From: Shewanella eurypsychrophilus
GTDB taxonomy: Bacteria; Pseudomonadota; Gammaproteobacteria; Enterobacterales; Shewanellaceae
Assembly (NCBI RefSeq): GCF_007004545.3
Contig: NZ_CP045503.2
Span: forward strand, 3,478,102-3,542,101
Direction of reading: 5' to 3'
Length of the DNA: 64,000 bases
Below are positions 9,455 through 18,815 of this stretch, piece by piece; the first letter of the stretch is position 1; each line of letters begins with the position of its first letter. Under the pieces are notes generated by a model that worked only from the letters and a program-made list of their open reading frames with translations, was not told where the DNA came from and did no database searches. The translations under genes and the position numbers were made by a program.

Positions 9455-10693
9455 TTAAAACTGCCAGTTCATTGTTATTCCCGCAATGCCCGCATCATTA
9501 TCATACTGACCAACGAGTGCGCTGTTAGCCAATCCTTCATAGCGAATTTCTGGCGATCCTAAATCAAGGTATTCAACAAAGAAATTGATCGAAAAGTCTT
9601 CTGTCGCTTTATAGGTTGCACCCATTCCAACTCGAATGATCTCATCCACAGGTAAGTCAGGGTATTGGTTGAGAGCATTATCAGCAGTATCACTCAATGG
9701 AGATGATTCATAGCCAATGCCAAATTCTAAACGCCATTGGTGGCTGACTTGATAATGCATGCCCAGCGAAGCACTGTATGTATCCTGCCAATTTCTATCT
9801 ATGTTAGCCTGGTGCCCTGTTTCATCCAAGATCAACACACTTGACTGATTTTTGCTCCAATCTTGCCAATCGAGTGACCACAATAAGGCAAACTGGTCGT
9901 TTAACGCATGGTAACCACTCATTTTGATGATTGCAGGTGCAACGAGCCCAAGGCTTGCATCATAGGTTCCAATATTACCGTTACGATTTAATCTAAAGTC
10001 ACCTTCAAGGGTATGGTCAAGCCCAGAACGAACCGTTAAACCCAGCATATTGCCTTCGTTAATGGTGTAATGTAAGCCCAAATTAACACCAAACTCCATT
10101 GATCCGGCTTCATATTCAGAGCTGATATTGGGTGTAAATTGCTGAGTTTGTACGATAGAGGCGTATTCAGATACGAGACCTAGACCTACAGCCCACTGCT
10201 CGTTGACTTTATACGATACGGAGGCATTAACTTGAACTGTCATCAAGTCAACAGAGCTGATAAGGCTTGCACCACGCCAGTCATCACCATAATCGACAGA
10301 AGAACCGCCCTGTGATGCCATCGCTAAACCCAACGCCCACTTGTCACTTAACGGATTAACCCAATAAACAGAGCCTAATGGCAGAGCACTACCCGCATTG
10401 CCACCATCTAAGTGACTGTCACTACCACCAAAACGGCCGTTAGAACCTTGATCTTGATATTCAAGATTTAAGTTAAAGACTTGAAGGCTGCCAGTCAGCG
10501 TAGATTTTTCAACCAAACTCATCGCAGCTGGATTTGAATAAGCACTCTCTGCACCTTCAGAAATAGCGGCGCTACCTGCACCTGCTGTACTGGCGTTTAA
10601 ACTGCCCAGTTCACTCAAAATAGTTCCCGCAGCGAAACTAGGCATAGATACTAGTGCAATGCTGACCGCTAATGGTTTAAGTAGAAATTTCAT
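9455..10693 (-). CDS. OmpP1/FadL-family outer-membrane transporter
   Basis: Beta-barrel porin for hydrophobic compounds such as long-chain fatty acids or aromatic hydrocarbons. The 412-residue product has a Sec signal peptide (ending about PSFAAG), then the family's N-terminal hatch region with NASTAGAGSAAISEGAESAYSNPAAM, where the NPA motif is diagnostic. Alternating beta strands follow and it ends in an aromatic (WQF), as expected for BAM substrates. Unlike E. coli FadL it is one of several paralogues common in Shewanella. It stands alone, upstream of and on the same strand as the sulfatase pair; whether it feeds substrate to the sulfatase is speculation. Confidence 0.88.
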   Translation of the reverse strand: MKFLLKPLAVSIALVSMPSFAAGTILSELGSLNASTAGAGSAAISEGAESAYSNPAAMSLVEKSTLTGSLQVFNLNLEYQDQGSNGRFGGSDSHLDGGNAGSALPLGSVYWVNPLSDKWALGLAMASQGGSSVDYGDDWRGASLISSVDLMTVQVNASVSYKVNEQWAVGLGLVSEYASIVQTQQFTPNISSEYEAGSMEFGVNLGLHYTINEGNMLGLTVRSGLDHTLEGDFRLNRNGNIGTYDASLGLVAPAIIKMSGYHALNDQFALLWSLDWQDWSKNQSSVLILDETGHQANIDRNWQDTYSASLGMHYQVSHQWRLEFGIGYESSPLSDTADNALNQYPDLPVDEIIRVGMGATYKATEDFSINFFVEYLDLGSPEIRYEGLANSALVGQYDNDAGIAGITMNWQF

Positions 10694-10828
10694 TCATTAA
10701 TCTCAGAAGTTATTAAGCAATAATGTTGATATCATTATCACCGAGTTCCTTATATTAAAAGACTCGAAAATCTTCTGGTTTTTAGATAAAAGATGCAGAT
10801 GTTTGCACTAGGTAAGCGGGAAAACAAA

Positions 10829-10850
10829 ATACCGCTTTTAAGGGCGGTAT
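10829..10850 (-). terminator. Terminator after the FGE-like lipoprotein gene
   Basis: Stem ataccgc/gcggtat. Read on the minus strand it is followed by a T-rich tract (ttttgtttt). It lies directly downstream of the FGE-like gene. Confidence 0.7.
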
Positions 10851-10887
10851 TCGATAAGAAAAATGGCTTAATACAATGATAAAAAGC

Positions 10888-11658
10888 TCACTCAACTGAC
10901 AGTGCGAGTCTTAAGCCTATATCAGGCATCACTGCACTTTGGCTAGCTGAATCACGTCTGAAGTTTTCCGACTCATCTGCATCATAGGCAAAGCTGCCAC
11001 CACGTACAGACTTATAGGCAAGGTAATGTTTGGATTCGAGTGAGTTTACAGGGTTAACCTCGGGTGAATAGCGATAGTATTCAGTATCGTACGCGTCTTC
11101 AGTCATCTCACCAACATTGCCTGTCATATCATATAAACCTAGCTCACTGGGCGCTTTCAAACCGACAGCCTGGGCTTTATTATTTGAATTTTTGGCGAAC
11201 CAAGCAACGTCTTCGATATTGTTTGAACCACTAAAGGTATAGTTTTTACTATGCTGACCGCCCCTTGCAGCATATTCCCATTCAGCTTCAGTGGGCAGTC
11301 TAAACTCGAGACCTGTTCTAATGTTTAACTGGCTAATAAAATATTTGGCTTGCTGCCAGCTGAGGTTATTGACTGGGTAGTTGTCACCGACAAAATAGGA
11401 GTGGCTCGCCCCTAACACAGAATCAAATAACGCCTGAGTCACCTCGTATTTACCTATGTAAAAAGCCCCAAGTGTTACGCTATGTTGAGGGTGAACACAT
11501 TTCTTCTCTGGTTGACATTTAGCCCCCATTTCAAAGCTGCCAGCTTGTACTAACACCATATCGGCTAAAACAGACTCTTTGAGCTGAGTATCGATATTTG
11601 CCAAACTGCTGCAAGCTTGAATAAAAACAAGTGGAACAATTAATAAGAGTTTGTACAT
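10888..11658 (-). CDS. FGE-sulfatase-fold (SUMF1-like) lipoprotein lacking the catalytic cysteines
   Basis: The fold is that of formylglycine-generating enzyme. MVLVQAGSFEMG opens the domain, then YIGKYEVTQ, PVNNLSWQQAKYF, FRLPTEAEWEYAARGG, GLYDMTGNVGEMTEDAY, SVRGGSF and a C-terminal IGLRLA. The start is the ATG at 11658, preceded by AGAGGT. A lipobox (FIQAC) means it is exported and lipid-anchored, unlike the cytosolic bacterial FGEs. The C-terminal region where true FGE carries its copper-binding Cys pair reads FRRDSASQ, with no cysteine. It therefore probably cannot make formylglycine oxidatively. It may act as a binding or scaffold protein, as in other non-catalytic members of this fold. 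It lies downstream of the sulfatase but across a terminator-like hairpin. Confidence 0.85.
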   Translation of the reverse strand: MYKLLLIVPLVFIQACSSLANIDTQLKESVLADMVLVQAGSFEMGAKCQPEKKCVHPQHSVTLGAFYIGKYEVTQALFDSVLGASHSYFVGDNYPVNNLSWQQAKYFISQLNIRTGLEFRLPTEAEWEYAARGGQHSKNYTFSGSNNIEDVAWFAKNSNNKAQAVGLKAPSELGLYDMTGNVGEMTEDAYDTEYYRYSPEVNPVNSLESKHYLAYKSVRGGSFAYDADESENFRRDSASQSAVMPDIGLRLALSVE

Positions 11659-11685
11659 ATTAACCTCTACCAATAACTTTCAAAA

Positions 11686-11720
11686 ATAAAGCTCCAGAGG
11701 GTAACCATCTGGAGCTTTAT
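11686..11720 (-). terminator. Terminator or attenuator between sulfatase and FGE-like gene
   Basis: A 13-bp perfect stem (ataaagctccaga/tctggagctttat) followed, on the minus strand, by tttttg. It should end most sulfatase transcripts and lets the FGE-like gene be expressed at a lower level by read-through, or from its own promoter. Confidence 0.75.
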
Positions 11721-11747
11721 ATTACTTATACTAAATAGCGACTACGA

Positions 11748-13301
11748 TTACTGTTGCGCTTCTAGCTTCTTAAGTACTTTTTGTAACTTAAGCGTGTTGT
11801 AGTTAATATCTGCGGCACTGAAACCTGCGCCTTGCTGCATAGGGTAACCTTCAAGTGAGCCCATGAATTTTCCCACTTCTTGGGACAAAGGCACGAACAA
11901 CCACATATTATCGATCATCCAACGTACATACATGCCGGACTCTTTCGCTGCCATTTCAAATGGGTCTGCACGTAGGTTAGTCAGAGAAGCCCATGCTGGT
12001 ACATTACGTACTGCAGACTGCATATCGCCGTCCATCATGGCAAAACTTGCTTTCCAGTCGTTCCAACGAACCGCATTAAGCTCACCGTTGGCACTGAAGT
12101 ACATCTTGCTGGTACGTGGACCTTGCTCAACTTCACCCTTGAAGAAAGGCATGAAGTTACTACCATCTAAGTGTACACGCCAGTCCTTGCCGTTAAAGTG
12201 AGTCCCTTCTTTAAGATCTTCTACTAAAGAGTCTTCACCAGCTGCTGCTAATAGCGTTGGCATCCAGTCTTCATGTGACATCATGGCATTAACTTTTGTA
12301 CCAGGCTCAATCACACCAGGCCAGCGAACTAGCTGAGGAACACGCATACCACCTTCATAGGTTGTGCCTTTTTCGCCGTGAAATGGTGAAGTACCGCCGT
12401 CAGGCCAAGTGAATTTTTCTGCGCCGTTATCGGTTGAATAAACCACGATAGTATTATCGGCGATTTTCAACTCATCTAAGGTATCAAGTAACAGACCCAC
12501 ATGATCGTCATGCTCAACCATGCCATCAGGGTAAATACCGATACCTGTGATACCGTCATATTTTTCTTGCAGACGAGTGTGTATATGCATGCGTGATGCG
12601 TTTACCCAAGCGAAGAATGGCTTTTCAGCTGCTACCGCTTTTTTGATAAACTTAATCGAAGCACCAACGAACTCATCATCGGCAGTTTCCATACGCTTAC
12701 GTGTCATAGGACCTGTATCTTCGATACGACCATCGGCATACGAGTGGATCACACCGCGTGGACCATACTTTTTCTTAAACTCTGGATCTTTCGGGTAGTA
12801 ATAGGTTTCAGGCTCTTCTTCAGCGTTTAAATGATAAAGGTTACCGAAAAACTCATCGAAGCCATGGGCTGTTGGCAGATGCTTATCTTGATCACCTAAG
12901 TGATTTTTACCAAACTGGCCAGTGGTATAACCTTTATCTTTAAGCGCGTCTGCAATCGTTGGCGCCCAATCAGGGATACCATGATCAGAACCAGGCATGC
13001 CGATGGTCAATAGGCCAGTTCTGAATGGATGCTGCCCTGTAATAAATGAGGACCGACCAGCGGTACAGCTTTGTTGTGCATAATGATCGGTAAACAATGC
13101 ACCTTCGTTAGCAATACGGTCAAGGTTAGGGGTTTGATAACCCATCATGCCTTGGTTGTAAGCGCTGATATTGTAATAACCAATATCGTCACCCCAGATA
13201 ACCAGAATATTTGGACGTTCTGGATCGGTTGCAGCCATAGCAGAAGCAGCGGTAGCCATGAGCCCCACAGCCAACGCCACTTTAGATAACATCTTAGACA
13301 T
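11748..13301 (-). CDS. Secreted sulfatase (arylsulfatase family, CTAGR-type)
   Basis: Type I sulfatase that hydrolyses a sulfate ester in the periplasm. The start is the ATG at 13301, with GAGGGG before it; upstream in-frame codons have no such signal. A Sec signal peptide ends near ASAMAAT. Metal-binding Asp pair: WGDDIGY (about residues 38-39). The maturation motif is SCTAGRSSFITG (Cys79), of the C-x-A-x-R type that is converted to formylglycine. Further family marks are GQFGKNHLGD, STDNGAE, GEKGTTYEGGMRVP. At 517 residues it is of usual length. Because the neighbouring FGE-like protein lacks its cysteines, activation probably depends on the radical-SAM maturase encoded 6 kb away. Substrate unknown. 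Confidence 0.92.
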   Translation of the reverse strand: MSKMLSKVALAVGLMATAASAMAATDPERPNILVIWGDDIGYYNISAYNQGMMGYQTPNLDRIANEGALFTDHYAQQSCTAGRSSFITGQHPFRTGLLTIGMPGSDHGIPDWAPTIADALKDKGYTTGQFGKNHLGDQDKHLPTAHGFDEFFGNLYHLNAEEEPETYYYPKDPEFKKKYGPRGVIHSYADGRIEDTGPMTRKRMETADDEFVGASIKFIKKAVAAEKPFFAWVNASRMHIHTRLQEKYDGITGIGIYPDGMVEHDDHVGLLLDTLDELKIADNTIVVYSTDNGAEKFTWPDGGTSPFHGEKGTTYEGGMRVPQLVRWPGVIEPGTKVNAMMSHEDWMPTLLAAAGEDSLVEDLKEGTHFNGKDWRVHLDGSNFMPFFKGEVEQGPRTSKMYFSANGELNAVRWNDWKASFAMMDGDMQSAVRNVPAWASLTNLRADPFEMAAKESGMYVRWMIDNMWLFVPLSQEVGKFMGSLEGYPMQQGAGFSAADINYNTLKLQKVLKKLEAQQ

Positions 13302-13733
13302 AATTTCCCCTCTATTCAGAGCTTTGATGTTTAACAATGAGTCGTTGTAAGAAACCACTCACTAAAATACGTTATGTATTGACGTATTTAATTAAACACT
13401 GCTCTCAGTCAAATTAAACCTCGCAATTCTACGAGTTAGCGATCCTTTCGCATAAAACTGTGAATCTAGATAATATTTAGCAATAACTAATGTAGCATGA
13501 GAGGCTAGAAACACTAGGTAAACACCAATGATGAGTGACAATTTACTTTATAGCTTTTGGCGTTTGGGATGAGTTAGCGCTATGAGTTGAATATAAATAT
13601 TCTAGCTGTGAGCGATATGCACTAAAAATTCACACTAGTAATTTCAACAGTTTTGTCGCGTTTTTGATGATATGACTAGTAATATCATGGACAAGAACAC
13701 AAAATAGAAATATACAAATAGATAGGAGGTCAT
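13302..13733. promoter_or_regulatory. Divergent promoter region with two dyads
   Basis: Control region between the sulfatase (-) and the histidine kinase (+). One dyad, aaatacgt-N9-acgtattt (13365-13389), lies about 65 bases before the sulfatase start. Another, atgatat-N8-atatcat (13667-13688), lies about 45 bases before the kinase start. Either could bind the NarL-type regulator encoded next door. No coding sequence was seen. Confidence 0.45.
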
Positions 13734-14936
13734 GTGGTAGAGCATCTAGATGAGTCATTGTTTTTATCCAGCGCTGAACACGATTTTTTTATCGATGTGC
13801 TGAATGCACTTCTTGAAAATGACAACGATACGATTCCAGAAAAAATAAAAGAAGCGCTGACCAACTATCTCCCTATCGCCGATGTACAACGTATGGCTAT
13901 TCTCCGTTTAAAAGATGGTGACACATTTGAAGGCGGTTATTCGGTTGCAACAAAAGGGTATACACCCACTCTCATACCTAGAGAAGGAATTAAAACGCCT
14001 TATGTCAGCAAGATCAGTAAGGGCCAGATGGTCTGTCATTCGGGCCCTATTTCTGATGTGTTCACTCAAGATGAGATAGAGATGGTCGGTATGCAGGGGA
14101 TCATAGCCCATTGTGTATTACCAATTACAGTGCGTGGAAAAATATGGGGAGCTATCGCCAGCAGCCGTTATAAAAACCATGACACTTGGGCACCTGTGTT
14201 ATTAGAGCGCTTAAAAGCTTTAGGGCAAATATTGGCAGCGGCGTATGAGCGCTACCAATTTTGGGTTTCTATTGAAACCCAAAATGAACAGTTAGAGTCG
14301 CTTTCACGTCACTTGATGGAAAGCCAAGAGACCGAAAGACGACTGCTATCAAGAGAGTTACATGACAACTACTCTCAGCGACTCGCCTTATTAACCATCA
14401 AAGCGAATAGTGTGGCAGAGGTTGTTAGAGAAAGTGTCAAACCAGAAGCTATAGAGCTACTCAATACCATTCAGCAGTTAGCCAAAGATATGCAATCACT
14501 GTCTCGCTCTTTGCACCCTGCCATTATCGAAGATCTCGGCTTAAATGCTGCGCTTAAAGCTGAATCTCGCCGTATAGCACAGATCAGTGAACTTGAATTA
14601 CAAACCATGTTCGCCGATCTACCAAGATTGAGTAATGAGCTCTCATTAAATCTGTACAGAGTGCTACAAGAGTCCCTCAATAATGTCGTTAAACACGCCC
14701 AAGCCTCGGCGGTATTTATCTCACTGGAAATCATCAAGGGGCAACTAAATTATCAGATAGTCGATGACGGTATTGGTTGCAAAGCATGTTTAGAAAAAAA
14801 TCGTGGCAGTATTGGACTTGTCAGTATTAGAGAAAGAGTGCAGCTGTTTAACGGCACCGTCACCTTTATTTCACCCGATGAGGGCGGCTTTGTCGTCGAT
14901 ATAGCCATACCTTCAATAGAGGATCACTATGAGTAA
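13734..14936 (+). CDS. Soluble GAF-domain sensor histidine kinase (NarX/HisKA_3 family)
   Basis: Two-component sensor without membrane segments, so it reads a cytoplasmic signal. The start is GTG, three bases after a strong AGGAGGT. Residues about 20-165 form a GAF domain. Then comes a dimerisation/phosphoacceptor helix with SRELHDNYSQRLALL (His about residue 211), and a C-terminal ATPase with NLYRVLQESLNNVVKHAQAS and DDGIG, ending in GSIGLVSIRERV. This is the HPK7/NarX-DegS class. Its stop overlaps the response-regulator start by 8 bases, so they are an obligate pair. The bound ligand or redox cue is unknown. Confidence 0.92.
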   Translation: MVEHLDESLFLSSAEHDFFIDVLNALLENDNDTIPEKIKEALTNYLPIADVQRMAILRLKDGDTFEGGYSVATKGYTPTLIPREGIKTPYVSKISKGQMVCHSGPISDVFTQDEIEMVGMQGIIAHCVLPITVRGKIWGAIASSRYKNHDTWAPVLLERLKALGQILAAAYERYQFWVSIETQNEQLESLSRHLMESQETERRLLSRELHDNYSQRLALLTIKANSVAEVVRESVKPEAIELLNTIQQLAKDMQSLSRSLHPAIIEDLGLNAALKAESRRIAQISELELQTMFADLPRLSNELSLNLYRVLQESLNNVVKHAQASAVFISLEIIKGQLNYQIVDDGIGCKACLEKNRGSIGLVSIRERVQLFNGTVTFISPDEGGFVVDIAIPSIEDHYE

Positions 14937-15522
14937 AATAGTATTAGCCGATGACCATCTGATTGTCGCTCAAGGTATCGCAGGTATATTACAGCCTGAA
15001 CATGAGATTCTAGCCATTGCAAAAAATGGTGAAGAGCTTGTCGAACTCGTCAAGAAACACAAACCCGAGCTGGTGATCACAGATATAAGTATGCCAGGCA
15101 TGACAGGTATTGCTGCTATAGCGGCGTTAAAACGAGTAAAGAACGACCTTAAGATAATTTGTCTCACTATGCATGATGAACAAGAGTATGCAGAAGGCGC
15201 AATGTCCGCCGGAGCCTTAGGCTACGTGTTAAAGCATGAAGCGACCGAAGATCTTCTTAAGGCAGTAGAAAGTGTTTTAGAGGGAAAGAAATATATTTCT
15301 AAGTCAATACAGGTCGATGAAGCGGCGCCTACATTATCGGCAAGGCAACTCAGCGTACTCAGACTACTGGTACAAGGGAAATCCGCTAAACAGGTCGCCG
15401 AAGAGTTATTTATTTCTCCTAGAACCGTTGAGTTTCACAAATACACCATCATGAAATTGATCAATGCTAAAACAACGGCAGACTTGATCCAATATGCCTT
15501 AGCTCATGGGTTAGTCAGTTAG
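14929..15522 (+). CDS. NarL/FixJ-type response regulator
   Basis: Partner of the preceding kinase. An N-terminal receiver domain (acidic pocket ADDH, phosphoacceptor Asp in VITDISMPGM, Thr in CLTMHD, Lys in LKHEA) is joined to a LuxR-type helix-turn-helix (LSARQLSVLRLLVQGKSAKQVAEELFISPRTVEFHKY), 197 residues. It likely controls the divergent sulfatase gene and the cytochrome gene just downstream. The gap to that gene is about 100 bases and contains no clear terminator. Confidence 0.93.
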   Translation: MSKIVLADDHLIVAQGIAGILQPEHEILAIAKNGEELVELVKKHKPELVITDISMPGMTGIAAIAALKRVKNDLKIICLTMHDEQEYAEGAMSAGALGYVLKHEATEDLLKAVESVLEGKKYISKSIQVDEAAPTLSARQLSVLRLLVQGKSAKQVAEELFISPRTVEFHKYTIMKLINAKTTADLIQYALAHGLVS

Positions 15523-15619
15523 CCCTAACTTGTTCTTTTAACCTAGCAACTTTTTTACAATCGAGTTGCTCATCTGAAATTACAACTCAATATTAAACTG
15601 ATATAGCAGGCTAGCAATC

Positions 15620-17863
15620 ATGTCATCTCATTGTTTGAATCTTTCACTTTCATCAGTACTGGCACTCGTAGCTGTATTAACCTGCGCCTACAGTGTACAA
15701 GCTGCCGACTTTGTCGGCACCGAGACTTGTATCGATTGCCATCAAACTGAGTATCAAGATTGGCAAGGCTCAGATCATGATATGTCGATGCGCCATGCAG
15801 ACTCTAGTTCGGTTCGGGGTGATTTTAACGATATCACACTCGTGCATAATGGCATGGAGAATCGATTCTTTATTAAAGGTGAACAATATTGGGTCAAGAT
15901 TGCAGGCAGTGATGGCAAGCTAAGCGATTATCAAATCAAGTACACCTTAGGCCATGATCCGCTGCAACAATATATGGTTGAGTTTGAAGATGGCAGAATA
16001 CAATTGATCCCATTTGCATGGGATACTCGCCAGCAAGAGAGCGGCGGTCAACGCTGGTACCACCTCTACCCTGAACAGAAAGTCACAGATGATTTTTATT
16101 GGACCAACCCAGGTCAAAACTGGAACTTCATGTGCGCAGATTGCCACTCAACTAACTTATCTAAAAACTACGACTCACAAAGTAATCGTTACGATACTCA
16201 GTGGTCTGAAATCAATGTCGCTTGTGAAGCTTGCCATGGACCTGCCAGTGAACATATCGCTTGGACAGCAACAGATAGACAAACCACAGCAATAGGTTTT
16301 TCACGGGATTTATCTAAACCTGTCAAGAACTGGCGTTGGGCTGCGGATAGCAAAACTGCCATTGCGGATAAACCCCATGCGACTGACCAGTTGCAAACTT
16401 GTGCCCAATGTCATAGCCGCAGGACACAGATTAGTGAAGATAATTCACTTGTCTCGCAAGCCTTTGGTGACAGGTACCAGCTTAACTTGCTCGATCAGAA
16501 TCACTATTATGACGATGGGCAAGTCTATGATGAAGTGTTTGTGTACGGCTCTTTCTTGCAATCTAAAATGCATAAGGCAGGGGTTGCTTGTAGTAATTGT
16601 CATAACCCACATTCAAATAAGCTAGTGATCGAAGGTAATGCTCTATGTGCACAGTGTCATAAGCCATCAGTGTTTGATGTCAGTGGCCATCATCAACATG
16701 AAGCTGATTCTGCAGGCGCCCAGTGCATCAATTGCCACATGCCGCAAACGACATATATGCAAATTGATGAGCGCCGCGATCACAGCTTTAGCATTCCTAA
16801 CCCATCACAAACGATTAAACTCAATAGCCCAAATGCTTGTAATCGATGCCATCAAGATGAAAGCGCTGAATGGGCTTTGCAACACACTAACAAGTGGCAT
16901 GACGCAGACAGCGATAGTGAGAGTAAGCATTTTGGCGATGCCTTCTATGGGGCACGTCTGGGTGATCCCAATGCCTCACACACACTTTCCTATATCGCCC
17001 AAGATATTAAACAGGCAAACATCGTTCGCGCAGCGGCTTTAGAGCGATTACAAAATTATCCGGGCAGAAATGGGGTTGTCGCTATCGTAAGAGCGACACG
17101 CAACCATGATGAAAATATCCGCCTTGGCGCTATAACTGCAGCAAAGCCCTATCCGATAAAAGACAGATGGCGCTTACTGTCCCCAGCACTAAAAGATCCA
17201 GTTTTAGCTATTAGGACAACGGCTGCCAGCAGCCTAGTGAATGACTGGCAAGAGTTGACTAAGCAGCAACAAAACCAGCTAAAATCGGCCTTAAATGAGT
17301 ACATAAAGGTACAGGAATTCAATTCAGATAGAGGCTTTGCTCGCACTAACTTAGGCAATATCCATCAATCTTTAGGCCAATTAAAACGTGCTGAACAATA
17401 TTACCTTGAGTCAATTAAGATTGAGCCGATATTTGCCAGCGCTTACGTCAACTTAGCGGATCTATATCGAGGTCAGAAAAAAGAGCAACAAGCCTTATTA
17501 ATACTTAATCAAGGTATGCTAGCTCAGCCCAGTGACGCAAATCTTCCCTTCAGTTATGCATTAGCATTGCTGAGGATCAATCAGGATAAACAAGCGATAA
17601 AATACCTGCAACAAGCGACTAAGCTAGCACCTGAAAATAGTCGATTTTGGTATGTGTACGGCATAGCTCTGATCCCTGTGTCCACAGATAAAGCCAGTAC
17701 GGCGCTTAATGAGGCCTATCAAACCAGTGGTAATCCTCAGTATTTGTACGCTTTGTGTGAGCATTTGATCAATAATCGCAGTGAGGACGTACAGCGCTGC
17801 TTAACTCAATTAACTCCACTGGTTCCTGCTGAAGTGATTGAGCAACTCGAAGTAAAGCATTGA
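15620..17863 (+). CDS. Octahaem c-type cytochrome with HEAT-like and TPR domains
   Basis: Secreted multihaem protein of 747 residues. A Sec signal (ending SVQAAD) is followed by eight CxxCH haem sites in the first about 410 residues: CIDCH, CADCH, CEACH, CAQCH, CSNCH, CAQCH, CINCH, CNRCH. The C-terminal half is haem-free: helical repeats (about 440-540) and then TPR units (ARTNLGNIHQSLGQLKRAEQYYLESIKIEP and following). The cytochrome-plus-TPR layout occurs in Shewanella and other metal- or sulfur-cycling bacteria, mostly uncharacterised. A periplasmic electron-transfer or reductase role is likely; the substrate is unknown. It follows the two-component genes and precedes an outer-membrane protein gene. 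Confidence 0.9.
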   Translation: MSSHCLNLSLSSVLALVAVLTCAYSVQAADFVGTETCIDCHQTEYQDWQGSDHDMSMRHADSSSVRGDFNDITLVHNGMENRFFIKGEQYWVKIAGSDGKLSDYQIKYTLGHDPLQQYMVEFEDGRIQLIPFAWDTRQQESGGQRWYHLYPEQKVTDDFYWTNPGQNWNFMCADCHSTNLSKNYDSQSNRYDTQWSEINVACEACHGPASEHIAWTATDRQTTAIGFSRDLSKPVKNWRWAADSKTAIADKPHATDQLQTCAQCHSRRTQISEDNSLVSQAFGDRYQLNLLDQNHYYDDGQVYDEVFVYGSFLQSKMHKAGVACSNCHNPHSNKLVIEGNALCAQCHKPSVFDVSGHHQHEADSAGAQCINCHMPQTTYMQIDERRDHSFSIPNPSQTIKLNSPNACNRCHQDESAEWALQHTNKWHDADSDSESKHFGDAFYGARLGDPNASHTLSYIAQDIKQANIVRAAALERLQNYPGRNGVVAIVRATRNHDENIRLGAITAAKPYPIKDRWRLLSPALKDPVLAIRTTAASSLVNDWQELTKQQQNQLKSALNEYIKVQEFNSDRGFARTNLGNIHQSLGQLKRAEQYYLESIKIEPIFASAYVNLADLYRGQKKEQQALLILNQGMLAQPSDANLPFSYALALLRINQDKQAIKYLQQATKLAPENSRFWYVYGIALIPVSTDKASTALNEAYQTSGNPQYLYALCEHLINNRSEDVQRCLTQLTPLVPAEVIEQLEVKH

Positions 17864-17979
17864 TCACATATCTCTGCTGACATGACCTAAAACAGGGAAA
17901 TTTGCGAGTGTTGGTAAACCATTAAAATAATTATGCTGCAGCTACTTAATTTGATTCAATTCTAAATGTAGGTGCAACC

Positions 17980-18762
17980 ATGAAGTTTAAGCTTTCCTAT
18001 CTCGCCGTCATCACTTTGCCTCTGCTTGCTCAATCCGCCATTGCGGAAGAGAAAGAGGTTCAAGATATGTCCGATCCATTGGCCGTTTATACACAAGTAG
18101 GTGGTTCATACGGTACTAACGGTATCAATTTTAAATTAGGTAAAACCTTAGACACAGGCTCACTGACGGAGATGTCTATGGTGCTATTTGAAGTCAAAAG
18201 CATGTTGGGTGAGCACACCAAAGATGACGGTTCGAGCGCGATGAACCCAGATATGGCTAATGATGGTATTTCAGAGCTACGTTTTCGAAAGTTTGATGTC
18301 GATATGACCAATGGCCGTGGCATATCCATGGACGTTATCCATAATTTTGATACCAATTCAGGTACTGCATCCATTGGCATGATCCAAGCTCTACCTAAAG
18401 TGGGTTTCTGGCAAGCCTTCCCTATTATCGCTGCTGGTGTGCAGTACAATGATGGCTCATACCGCTCTGCTGATGGCGACTCCACTGGCCTTAACTCCGA
18501 TTTCGCTTTTGCGAGTTTCACGCTTTACAACAAATTCCAGCTAACTGATACAATTTGGGCAAACTATAACCCAGTTTATACTCAAGCTATCTTTGGTGAG
18601 CAGGTATACACAGATAACCTAAAAGGCAGCGATGGCCTCACTCACGAGTTTGTTCTCAGTTGGCAGATGACGCCGACGCAGAACTTCCGATTATGGTACA
18701 ACACAACGCAAAACAACTTTGAAGATGGTGATTTCCGTTTAGAATACAACCAACAGTTTTAG
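17980..18762 (+). CDS. Predicted outer-membrane beta-barrel protein, unknown function
   Basis: I do not recognise the family. The 260-residue product has a clean Sec signal (ending QSAIAEE), no further hydrophobic helices, and alternating hydrophobic/polar strands rich in Gly, Asn, Thr and aromatics. The last residues, FRLEYNQQF, end in Phe as barrel proteins do. It lies 116 bases after the octahaem cytochrome gene on the same strand. It could be a small pore or partner for that periplasmic system, but this is position-based inference only. Confidence 0.65.
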   Translation: MKFKLSYLAVITLPLLAQSAIAEEKEVQDMSDPLAVYTQVGGSYGTNGINFKLGKTLDTGSLTEMSMVLFEVKSMLGEHTKDDGSSAMNPDMANDGISELRFRKFDVDMTNGRGISMDVIHNFDTNSGTASIGMIQALPKVGFWQAFPIIAAGVQYNDGSYRSADGDSTGLNSDFAFASFTLYNKFQLTDTIWANYNPVYTQAIFGEQVYTDNLKGSDGLTHEFVLSWQMTPTQNFRLWYNTTQNNFEDGDFRLEYNQQF

Positions 18763-18772
18763 TCCATTAGGC

Positions 18773-18815
18773 AATGAGTCAAATGAGTCAAATGAGTCAA
18801 ATGAGTCAAATGAGT
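18773..18815. repeat. Tandem 9-bp repeat (aatgagtca), about 4.8 copies
   Basis: Four perfect units of aatgagtca plus seven bases of a fifth, starting eleven bases after the stop of the outer-membrane protein gene. Likely a slipped-strand microsatellite; copy number may vary between strains. Confidence 0.95.

Noticed and set aside
10888..11658. Genuine oxygen-dependent formylglycine-generating enzyme
   Set aside because: The C-terminal region lacks both catalytic cysteines and the protein carries a lipoprotein signal.
18773..18815. Possible CRISPR array
   Set aside because: Units are only 9 bp with no spacers and no cas genes nearby.
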